Notes under the pieces: generated by a model
Databases searched by the model: none
What the model saw: only the letters and a program-made list of their open reading frames with translations
What the model was told of the DNA's origin: nothing
Position numbers and translations under genes: made by a program
Source: an uncultured Chloroflexota bacterium
GTDB lineage: Bacteria; Chloroflexota; Anaerolineae; B4-G1; DUEL01
Assembly: GCA_937138275.1 (NCBI GenBank)
Contig: CAKZOY010000182.1
Location: forward strand, 1 to 17,605
Reading direction: 5' to 3'
Length of the DNA stretch: 17,605 bases
In this document: piece after piece, positions 1-6,685 of the stretch
Position numbering within the stretch: position 1 is the first letter of the stretch
Layout of the letters: each line of letters opens with the position of its first letter

Positions 1-554
1 CGTGTATTCTCCTCAATGGCCAGGAGGAGACTGATGAATTCTCCCCCAGCCCAAAAAGCAAGGGCGACAATTCCACCCAACAGGAGGTTGATCAAACCGA
101 ACACAACGCCACTAACAGCGCTGCTGAACGCAACAGGAAGCCCCAAATTTTTCTCGACCTCGCCTATAGCCAAACCGCCTGCGCCTATGCTAAGGATGCA
201 AATACCCAGAGTGCCCAACACGGTGAGTGCCGCAATGATCCCCCCTATTACTTTATAAACGGTGCTGATAATCCGGAGGAGAGGGAATCGCCTGGCGACG
301 GGCGCCCGGGCAGGAGTGCCGACGTCGGAAGGTGTCCACGACTCCGGCGCGACGGGAGGGATGTCCGCCTGAGGGGGAGAAGGCGTCCACGGTTTCGGCG
401 CAGGAGGAGAAACGGACGCCTGGGGAGAGAAAGATGCCCAGGATACCGTTTCCATAGAGCCGAAGGCCTCCTCTTCGGAGGGGAGGACAGCGCCACACCG
501 AGCGCAAAAACGCGCTCCCGGACGGTTGTCAGTGCCACATTGCGGACAGATCAT
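1..554 (-). CDS. Zinc-ribbon membrane protein (3' end beyond window)
   Basis: The visible part is 184 codons from an ATG at 554, with a good ribosome binding site (GGAGG at 561-565, 7 nt away). It continues past the left edge. The N-terminus is a four-cysteine zinc ribbon (C3, C6, C17, C20). A Pro/Ser/Trp-rich linker (about residues 30-90) follows, then two hydrophobic segments (about 101-127 and 143-170). The last visible residues, around FISLLLAIEENT, look like the end of the short zinc-ribbon membrane proteins common in Firmicutes and Chloroflexota, so probably only a few residues are missing. The zinc ribbon should be cytoplasmic and structural. No enzymatic domain is visible and the function is unknown. 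It is separated from the other genes by about 1.6 kb of repeat-rich DNA, so it probably has its own promoter. Confidence 0.8.
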   Translation of the reverse strand, partial: MICPQCGTDNRPGARFCARCGAVLPSEEEAFGSMETVSWASFSPQASVSPPAPKPWTPSPPQADIPPVAPESWTPSDVGTPARAPVARRFPLLRIISTVYKVIGGIIAALTVLGTLGICILSIGAGGLAIGEVEKNLGLPVAFSSAVSGVVFGLINLLLGGIVALAFWAGGEFISLLLAIEENT

Positions 555-764
555 TTGTCACCTCCAGAACAAATGGTCAGGAATTTTACAGCGGCAAGCC
601 GTCGTAACCTCTTCCTGATGCATAGCGGTCTCTAATCTGATGCCGGAGACGAACCGGTGCCGGAAGGAACACGTCGGAACAACTCCAGACCGCCGCCGAC
701 CGCCACCAGGATAACTCTCAGAACCACCAGAAACAGTCCGAAAACGTTGAGCCAGAATCCGTAT
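555..764. other. Intergenic stretch upstream of the zinc-ribbon gene
   Basis: About 210 bases without a convincing gene. A short minus-strand frame ending at 632 would encode a hydrophobic stretch (around FWLNVFGLFLVVL). It has no start with a ribosome binding site and runs into the repeat at 765-857. The promoter of the gene at 1-554 should lie here, but no -35/-10 pair stands out. Confidence 0.4.
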
Positions 765-857
765 TCGTAACTGTTCAGCCTTTTGGGTTGAGGGGAAAAC
801 CTCACCCTCTCCCCCAACCCCTCTCCCTCTCCCATCGGGCTATGCATTACCCACATC
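765..857. repeat. Interspersed repeat, left inverted copy
   Basis: This copy has three recognisable blocks: the outer end TCGTAACTGTTCAGCC (765-780), a pyrimidine-rich core with AACCTCACCCTCTCCC (799-814) and TCTCCCTCTCCCAT further in, and the inner 13-mer CATTACCCACATC (845-857). All three recur in inverted orientation at 1751-1876. In the right copy the outer block matches at 14 of 16 positions and the inner 13-mer matches exactly. The two copies bracket the transposase remnant. Confidence 0.75.
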
Positions 858-1374
858 TGGGGGAGGGTGAAATACCTGATAGGCTTCGGTGATATCGTGC
901 AAACGTTGCAAGCCTCGCCAGAGCACCTGGACACCGGGATCACCGTCGTTTTTGCGTCCCAGAAAACCGCCTAACTGGGCGATCCAGCGGATCGCCTCCC
1001 GGAGCGGGGGCGGTTCATCCGGAGGGACAGAGGTCTTATGGATGTAACAGTACAACCCTTCCCACGCACAGCCATTTGGCGCTCTCTTTGGCCTCCGTTG
1101 GCCGTTCTTTGCGCTGATGCCGCTGCCCTACCGTCTGCGGGTCTCGCCGCCAGACCTGCTGGTCCAGCAAGCCCAGGGGTACGCCGTCCTCACTGCAGGC
1201 CAAACTGGTATGAACCAGCAGTCCGTGCCGCCCTTTCGTCTCCAACGGTCCCAGCCCCTGGGTTTTGGGATGATGGGTGTAGTCCAGCGATGTGGTGTCT
1301 TGCAAGACCAGAATCAGGGAGTGGTCACTCATCCGCTGCAGCGTAGCCAGCAGTGGGGCTGGATGGGCTGGCCG
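843..1374 (-). pseudogene. IS4-family transposase, internally deleted remnant
   Basis: Two pieces of one transposase are recognisable in different frames. Piece 1 (about 1374-1066) carries the first catalytic-Asp block QDTTSLDYTHHP and the following LGLLDQQVW and HQRKERP blocks, ending in KESAKWL. Piece 2 (about 1075-843) begins WEGLYCYIHKTS and contains the C-terminal block LREAIRWIAQLGGFLGRK and WRGLQRLHDITEAY. In intact relatives roughly 200 or more residues separate these blocks, including the second Asp and the catalytic Glu. Here they are fused at about 1066-1075 with a frame change. The N-terminal DNA-binding part, expected upstream of 1374, is not recognisable. The remnant is inactive. 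The family call rests on remembered motif similarity, not a search. Confidence 0.8.
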
Positions 1375-1763
1375 CAGCCTCCGAGGCGACCGTCGGCGCC
1401 GACGGCGGATAACCCGTTGGGAAGGGTGCCTCGGAGACCGCTTCTCCTGGGGTGGCTGCAGAGATTCCAGGCGCGGAGAATCCACCACCATAGCAGATGG
1501 GAAAAGAATCCCTGGGAACGGTTGGGGTCCGGCCCATTCTATGCCTGCTGCGGATGGTGGCCTGGGCGTCTCGGCCAACGATCGGGCCACTGGAGGGATG
1601 GAAAGAAAACTTCCAAGGACGATAGATAAGGAGCAAACGGATGCATACCCTTTGCCAGGACATTGCACTCCTCCTTCCCAGGAAAAGTTTGCCACCACTG
1701 GGCTCTTTTGTCAATCTGCTATCTGGGTTCACCTCCCTCATCCATAACGGGATGTGGGTAATG
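845..1763. mobile_element. Decayed IS4-family element between inverted repeats
   Basis: A segment of about 0.9 kb is bounded by a perfect 13-bp inverted repeat (845-857 and 1751-1763). It contains remnants of an IS4-family (IS50/Tn5-like) transposase gene on the minus strand. The sequence similarity between the two ends continues outward into a longer interspersed repeat. It is therefore unclear whether the 13-mer is the true IS terminus or part of the flanking repeats. I see no convincing target-site duplication. The element has lost most of its catalytic domain and cannot be autonomous. Confidence 0.65.
1375..1750. other. Upstream part of the IS remnant, no intact gene
   Basis: This stretch would be expected to hold the transposase N-terminus. 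Open frames exist on both strands, but none gives recognisable transposase sequence or a start with a ribosome binding site. I read it as decayed or rearranged element DNA. Confidence 0.45.
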
Positions 1764-1876
1764 ATAAGTCCAATGGGAGAGGGAGAAAGGTGTCGCCGAA
1801 GGCGACGGGGTGAGGGTGAGGTCTCTCCCGAGCACAGAAGATGGGCCAGGGGAGCCCCCTGGCTGAATAGTTGCGA
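1751..1876. repeat. Interspersed repeat, right inverted copy
   Basis: Inverted counterpart of 765-857. It starts with GATGTGGGTAATG (1751-1763), continues with the purine-rich ATGGGAGAGGGAGA core and GGTGAGGGTGAGG (1809-1821), and ends in GGCTGAATAGTTGCGA (1861-1876). Compared with the left copy it carries an extra small palindrome, GTCGCCGAAGGCGAC (1792-1806). Confidence 0.75.
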
Positions 1877-2151
1877 GCAGTGTTAGTATTGCATTAGAGT
1901 GGGGGCTTGCGCAGCAATTTGCCCCGTATGGGAAAGGGGTGGGGTGTGGGGTTTGTGGGGGCGGCTTCGCCGCCCCCACAAACCCCATTTTCCCTTATCT
2001 CGCGGGCATGTTGCTCCCCGAAAGGGATTTACTGCACAAGCCCAATGGCTGAATATTACGATTTTTGTACCGAGCCATGCCATACCCTCCCACCCTCTTC
2101 CTGCGGGGGCTACGCCACCGGGCCAGAAGTGAGGGGCTTCTCCGGCCGAAG
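1877..2151. other. Intergenic region between IS remnant and cell-wall enzyme gene
   Basis: No gene seen. It contains the large hairpin at 1948-1986 and, at 2047-2061, a third copy of the repeat end GGCTGAATATTACGA. It lies just downstream of the stop codon of the gene at 2152-4503, so it is the place where that transcript would end. Confidence 0.6.
1948..1986. other. Perfect 18-bp hairpin with 3-nt loop
   Basis: The arms 1948-1965 and 1969-1986 are exact reverse complements (GGGGTTTGTGGGGGCGGC and partner) around loop TTC. It is 166 nt past the stop of the cell-wall enzyme gene and could stop transcription or protect the 3' end. It lacks a clear T-run on either side, so it is not a textbook intrinsic terminator. 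It may instead be a REP-like mobile palindrome. Confidence 0.75.
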
Positions 2152-4503
2152 TCACCTTACGGTAATCGTAACGTAGTTGGTGCTCCCATCGGGCCAAGTG
2201 ATATCACGCCAGGCCGTCCCGTCGTAGTAATTCGGCGTGAGCGAATACGTGCCGGTGCGGTCAAAACTCCGATTGGCGTCGTACGTGAATTCCTGCCCCG
2301 GCTGCAGGGTGACATTCTCGTGCCAGAAGAAGTCGTAGTTGCTCCCATCGCTGTGGCGGCCTTTCACCCCCAGATACCGCAACGTGATCGCCTGCCCGCC
2401 CACGTTGCGGATGCGGTAGCGGGCATTCACCCACTCCCCCACCCGCGGCGTCGTGCTGGAGACCGTCAAGCCCTCCACCAGCACGATCCGCCCCGGCGAG
2501 GGCGTCTCCTTCACCTGAATCGTAACGTAGTTGGTGCTCCCATCGGGCCAAGTGATATCGCGCCAGGCCGTCCCGTCGTGGTAATTCGGCGTGAGCGAAT
2601 ACGTGCCGGTGCGGTCAAAACTCCGATTGGCGTCGTACGTGAATTCCTGCCCCGGCTGCAGGGTGACATTCTCGTGCCAGAAGAAGTCGTAGTTGCTCCC
2701 ATCGCTGTGGCGGCCTTTCACCCCCAGATACCGCAACGTGATCGCCTGCCCGCCCACGTTGCGGATGCGGTAGCGGGCATTCACCCACTCCCCCACCCGC
2801 GGCGTCGTGCTGGAGACCGTCAAGCCCTCCACCAGCACGATCCGGCCGAGAGGGACCGGCGTCGGGGTCGGGGTGGGGGTCGGCATCGGGGTCGGAGTCG
2901 GCATCGGGGTCGGAGTGAAGGTGGGCGTGATGGGCTGCGGCTGAGGCGCCGGGGCGACCGTGAACGACCAGGCGGGGCTCCAATCGCTCTCCCTTCCGGC
3001 GGCGTCGGAGGCCTTGACCCGCCAGTACATCATCCCGGGCCACATCCGTCCGATAACGCAACGGACGTCGCCGTGATCCCGACAGGGGGTCATCCGCTCA
3101 TACGGCCCTCCCCAGAGTTCCACGGTATACCGGGTGGCGCCCGGCACCGCCTTCCAGCGCAGGACGACTTCCGTCTCGGTGGAGAGGGTGGCGCCGTTGG
3201 CCGGGCTCTCCAGTTGGGGAGGATCAAGGCGGGACGGCGGAGGCGGCGGAGGCGGCGGAGCCGTCCCGCCGCTCCGGATCCGCTCCTGAAATTCGCGGGT
3301 CCACCGGGTGACCTGCTGGATGTACAGTTCGGTGTTGTTTCCGTCGGCGGAGGGAGCGTAGGCGCGGATGATGCAGGGGATATCCGGACAGTTGCGGCTG
3401 ATGACACCGCCGGGTTTATACTCGGCTTGCATCAGCCAGAAGTAGCCCCGTACCCCCTCTTCCATCGTCCGGTAGACCCCGAAGCCCTGGTTGCAGCCGA
3501 TCGCGCCGTAGAAGGGGCGGCCCCCTCTCCCGCAGCGGATGTTTCCGGGGTTATTGTTCGTCGCCGCCACACCGCGGGAGGCGAAATTCGCTTCTTTGCG
3601 GAACATCGCCAGGGCGAACGCGGGGTTCACACCGGCCGGATTGCCCTCAATGGAAGAGAGCGCATAGTTCAGGATCGCCTCCCCGTGCCCGCGCAGGCCT
3701 GCGTTCGGAGACCCTCCCGCCGAAGGGTCGGTGATAATGGCGTTGATGGCGGCGATGACCTGGTTGCGGTCAGCGGGAAGCCAGCTGACGTCCCACGGGT
3801 CGGGGTCGCCGGAAGACGATGAGGGAACGGGCATAACTGTCGGCTGAGGAGTAACCGGTACAGCGGTCGCCACCGGGCAGGGGCCTCTGGGCTGGTTAGT
3901 GGAAATGATGGCGGAGCCAGTGCTCAGAACGGAGTTCCCATCAATGCCCGCCATGCTGATGCAGGCATCCCCCTTCGCGCTGGCCAGCACCGCGAAATGG
4001 AGATGGTATCCACCGTTCTTACTATCGCCTCCCCAGCCCATGTACCCGATGATGTCTCCCTGGCGGACGACCGGTCGGCTCATGGCATGCATCCCGGTGT
4101 AAACGGGGTTCATCAGGTGCAGGTAGAGGGAGCTCCGTCCTCCTTCCCCATGTTCTATCTGGATGTAGTTGCCGCCGCCGGTGGCATCGTACCCCGCCCG
4201 GATCACCCGACCGTCGGCGGGACTGAGAATACACTGCCCGCGGTTCGGTTCCGTCTTCCCGACCTCCTTCACGACATCTATGGCGCACTGGTTCCAGACC
4301 CCCCAACAGTGGGAGAAAGAGTGCCGGCTGCAATCCAGCGTATCCTTCGGGCCCTGGGTGATGTACCAGGTTCCCGCCGGAAGGGGGAGCCGCCACTGGG
4401 ACGGCTCGGAGATCGCCGCCCGAAGCGTTGGGCGGAAAGGGAACCCCAGCGCCAGCAGGAGCAGCGTTACGGATATCTGCACCAGGACGGTTCGGGCTTT
4501 CAT
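2152..4503 (-). CDS. Secreted M23-like peptidase / glucosaminidase-like cell-wall protein
   Basis: A 783-residue exported protein. A signal peptide (about 1-29) is followed by an M23/LytM-like fold (about 55-175) with YLHL (H129) and HLH (H167, H169). Next comes a glucosaminidase or muramidase-like domain (about 245-405) with the candidate catalytic Glu in FRKEANFAS (E304) and NNNPGNIR. A poly-Pro spacer, a fibronectin-III-like domain (about 425-516), a Thr-Pro linker (about 517-552) and two near-identical repeats of about 110 residues (554-662 and 672-780) complete it. It probably cleaves or binds peptidoglycan or another surface glycan outside the cell. The usual first M23 zinc His is not visible: the HxxxD position reads Q72 to D76. 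The peptidase unit may therefore be a binding module. The ATG at 4503 lies 10 nt after the upstream FHA gene, suggesting one operon. Confidence 0.82.
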   Translation of the reverse strand: MKARTVLVQISVTLLLLALGFPFRPTLRAAISEPSQWRLPLPAGTWYITQGPKDTLDCSRHSFSHCWGVWNQCAIDVVKEVGKTEPNRGQCILSPADGRVIRAGYDATGGGNYIQIEHGEGGRSSLYLHLMNPVYTGMHAMSRPVVRQGDIIGYMGWGGDSKNGGYHLHFAVLASAKGDACISMAGIDGNSVLSTGSAIISTNQPRGPCPVATAVPVTPQPTVMPVPSSSSGDPDPWDVSWLPADRNQVIAAINAIITDPSAGGSPNAGLRGHGEAILNYALSSIEGNPAGVNPAFALAMFRKEANFASRGVAATNNNPGNIRCGRGGRPFYGAIGCNQGFGVYRTMEEGVRGYFWLMQAEYKPGGVISRNCPDIPCIIRAYAPSADGNNTELYIQQVTRWTREFQERIRSGGTAPPPPPPPPSRLDPPQLESPANGATLSTETEVVLRWKAVPGATRYTVELWGGPYERMTPCRDHGDVRCVIGRMWPGMMYWRVKASDAAGRESDWSPAWSFTVAPAPQPQPITPTFTPTPMPTPTPMPTPTPTPTPVPLGRIVLVEGLTVSSTTPRVGEWVNARYRIRNVGGQAITLRYLGVKGRHSDGSNYDFFWHENVTLQPGQEFTYDANRSFDRTGTYSLTPNYHDGTAWRDITWPDGSTNYVTIQVKETPSPGRIVLVEGLTVSSTTPRVGEWVNARYRIRNVGGQAITLRYLGVKGRHSDGSNYDFFWHENVTLQPGQEFTYDANRSFDRTGTYSLTPNYYDGTAWRDITWPDGSTNYVTITVR
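2164..2490 (-). repeat. Direct repeat, C-terminal copy
   Basis: A 327-bp unit repeated at 2518-2844, offset 354 bp (118 codons, in frame). By eye only two bases differ: 2206/2560, synonymous in an Arg codon, and 2226/2580, Tyr versus His. It encodes a beta-sandwich-like module beginning RIVLVEGLTV. Confidence 0.93.
2518..2844 (-). repeat. Direct repeat, N-terminal copy
   Basis: Partner of 2164-2490. It is preceded in the protein by the Thr-Pro linker. The near-identity at DNA level points to a recent duplication or gene conversion. Confidence 0.93.
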
Positions 4504-4513
4504 CGCCGGTTCC

Positions 4514-5833
4514 TCACTGCAGGATAAACGAGCGCAGGAGGACGAAAAATTCGTCCAGGCTTTCCTGTTGCTGCGCCTCCGGGAGTTCGTCCAGCGCCGT
4601 CAGCGAAACGATGTAGATGCGGTCCCGATGGCGCGTGAAGCAGACGACGGCCCGCAGGCGTTCCTCGCCCGCGAAGGCAACTTTCTGGCACACGGCAAAC
4701 TCCCCGCCCAGAGCGGTCTCCCACGATTCCAGCACGTCTACCGGAGGGAACTGGTTCGCCTGATGGATGTACTCCTCCAGGGTCTGTTCGGGCGGGGCCG
4801 GCTCCACGTGGACCCGTACCGTGGCGCCGGTGGTCAGGTGAAACAGCACATCGTCCTGCACAATGTACCCTTCCCAGTCGGCGGGGTAGTTGAAACCGTA
4901 TTCCCCCTCGGAATGGACGTATCCGTGGAGCCGTTTTTCCACCGGACGGCTGGGCAGTTGTCCCGCCTCGGGGAGCGGAGGAGCGGGGGGCGTGGGGGTG
5001 ATATCTTCGGTGACGGGTGCGGAGGGGATCCATCCCCAGGAGATGACCCAACTGAGGAGAATCGCCGCCCCCAGCAGGCAGAAGAGGCCCAGGATGCCCA
5101 TCGCGACAATCCCCAGGGGGGAAGTGCGCCGCCCCCTTTCCCGCGGTTGTGAGAGAGGCCCACCAATCGGTGGGGACGATTTTTCCGGCGGAGGCGCCGG
5201 TGGGAACGCCGGGGAGGCGCCCGGAACGGCGTCCTGCAGAGAGGCGCCGCACCCCCGGCAGAAACGGGCATCGCCCCGGTTTTCCGTGCCGCAGCGGGGG
5301 CACGGAAGGCCGCCGATGCTGCGGGCATCCCCTACCGGCGCCAGGGGAGCCCGACATACGCGGCAGAAGCGGGCACCCTCCCGGTTGGCAGCCCCACATC
5401 GGGGGCACCGATTCGTCTCCTGCGCTCTGGCGCGGAAGATCAGGCGCACGGCCGTTGCCGGAGGGCCGCCCAGGAACAGCACATCACCGTCCCGGAGCAC
5501 CGCCTGCTGAACCCGCTGCCCGCGCAGAAAGGAGCCGTTGGTGCTTTCCAGATCGGTGTAGCGCCAGGCGCCGTCGGGCTGCCGGTCCAGCCACCCGTGA
5601 CGGCTGGAAATGTGGCTCTGCGGGATGACGATGTCGTTATCGGAGGCGCGACCGACCGTCAGCGAAGGACGGTTCAGGGGGATCTCCCGAACGGGTTGCC
5701 CCGGCACGGCCACGATCAGCCGGGCATTCCCGGCCGGCCGGTCGGAAGACCTCAGCGGCCGGCCGCAGGTAGGGCAGAAACGGGCTCCGGGCTTCCGAAC
5801 TTCATAGCCACAGGAAGGGCATACGCGTGACAT
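4514..5833 (-). CDS. Zinc-ribbon / FHA domain membrane protein
   Basis: A 439-residue protein. An N-terminal four-Cys zinc ribbon (C5, C8, C20, C23) precedes an FHA domain (about 38-135) with canonical residues: G61-R62, S76..R78-H79 and S97-T98-N99-G100. Two further zinc ribbons follow (C143/C146/C157/C160 and C178/C181/C192/C195). A Pro-rich linker, one membrane span (about 240-266) and an outside domain of about 140 residues with a PsbP-like beginning (GYVHSEGEYGFNYPADW) complete it. FHA domains bind phosphothreonine peptides, so the protein can read kinase output in the cytoplasm and pass it to its outside domain. ATG 5833 is chosen because AGGA at 5844-5847 is 10 nt away. A GTG at 5839 in the same frame is possible. 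It lies 10 nt before the cell-wall enzyme gene and 21 nt after the kinase remnant. Confidence 0.88.
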   Translation of the reverse strand: MSRVCPSCGYEVRKPGARFCPTCGRPLRSSDRPAGNARLIVAVPGQPVREIPLNRPSLTVGRASDNDIVIPQSHISSRHGWLDRQPDGAWRYTDLESTNGSFLRGQRVQQAVLRDGDVLFLGGPPATAVRLIFRARAQETNRCPRCGAANREGARFCRVCRAPLAPVGDARSIGGLPCPRCGTENRGDARFCRGCGASLQDAVPGASPAFPPAPPPEKSSPPIGGPLSQPRERGRRTSPLGIVAMGILGLFCLLGAAILLSWVISWGWIPSAPVTEDITPTPPAPPLPEAGQLPSRPVEKRLHGYVHSEGEYGFNYPADWEGYIVQDDVLFHLTTGATVRVHVEPAPPEQTLEEYIHQANQFPPVDVLESWETALGGEFAVCQKVAFAGEERLRAVVCFTRHRDRIYIVSLTALDELPEAQQQESLDEFFVLLRSFILQ

Positions 5834-5854
5834 AGGCACCGTATCCTGAAATAC

Positions 5855-6682
5855 CTATTCGGCCGCAGAAAGCCCCCTTTCGCCCTCTTCAACCCCATTC
5901 GGGGGGGAGGAGGCGGATTTGTCGGCGGAGGCGGCTCGGGCGCGGGCGGTGGCGGCGGAGGCGGCTCGGGCGTCGCCGTCGGCGTCGGGGTGCGGGTGGG
6001 CGGGATGCGAGTGAAGGTAGGAGTGAAGGTGGGAATGGACGTCGCCGTCGGCCGCAGCGGGGCCGTTGTGACCGGAGTGGCGGTGGGCCAGGGAGTGCCC
6101 ACGCCACGCTGGGCGGGCATCGGCGACGCCATCACCTCGGTCGGTGTTCCGAGGACGCCGGTCGGGAGCGGCGGAGTGGGTGTGGGGGTCTGGGGCCGGG
6201 TCCGGAGAACCGTCAATCCCCACAGGATACCGGCCATCCGGCAGAACGCGGGGAAGTTCCATCGCCCGCATCACCGCCGCCCACACCGGCCCGCTGACCG
6301 TCCCCGGCGGCGGGGACGGAAGAGGCCGCTCCAGGTCGGCGATGCGCGTCGCCGCCGTCAGGAGCGGCCTCCCCGTCAGCGCAGAGTAGAGCATCGCGCC
6401 CAGGCTGTAGATATCCGAACGGACATCAGTGTGTCCCGCCACCAGATCGTACTGTTCTGGCGGCGCAAATTCCGGCGTTCCCAGCGCCCGCAGCGCCGTC
6501 TGCGTCTGCAGGTCGCGGGGGTCCCACAACTTCACCAGCCCGAAATCCACCAGGATCGCCTGGCCGTTCGGCTGGATGATGATGTTCTGCTCCGTGGCGC
6601 GATAGACTGCCCCCATCCCACCCTGCCCCAGGCAGGAGAGAATCCGGTAACGGTTCTGCAGGACTTCTCCGGCGGTGCGCAT
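5855..6682 (-). pseudogene. Ser/Thr kinase C, internally deleted and frameshifted
   Basis: The frame opens with a good Hanks kinase start, including the P-loop GQGGMGAVYRA (residues 19-29). At residues 31-33 (EQN) it jumps directly to the strand just before the DFG motif (NIIIQPNGQAILVDFG, D46). The VAIK lysine, helix C and the HRDxKPxN catalytic loop, about 100 residues, are missing. The activation segment and APE-like GTPEFAPPEQY and SDIYSLGAMLYSALTG are intact. Near 6250 the frame is lost again. A transmembrane stretch (GILWGLTVLRT) and Thr-Pro tail (TFTPTFTRIPPTRTPTPTAT) like that of the phosphatase gene continue in another frame from about 6237. It cannot be a catalytic kinase. It starts 3 nt after the upstream stop codon, so it was once part of the operon. 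A short functional product cannot be excluded. Confidence 0.8.
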
Positions 6683-6685
6683 CGT

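Noticed and set aside
632..780. Short minus-strand hydrophobic frame
   Set aside because: No start codon with a ribosome binding site, and the upstream part runs through the interspersed repeat. Possibly a gene fragment, but not supportable.
2164..2844. Possible CRISPR-like repeat structure
   Set aside because: Only two units of 327 bp, in frame within a coding gene. There are no short repeats with unique spacers anywhere in the window.
2065..3822. Long plus-strand open frame opposite the cell-wall enzyme gene
   Set aside because: It is the antisense of a gene with clear domains. Its product is Arg/Pro/Gly-rich without a recognisable fold, which is typical of GC-rich shadow frames.
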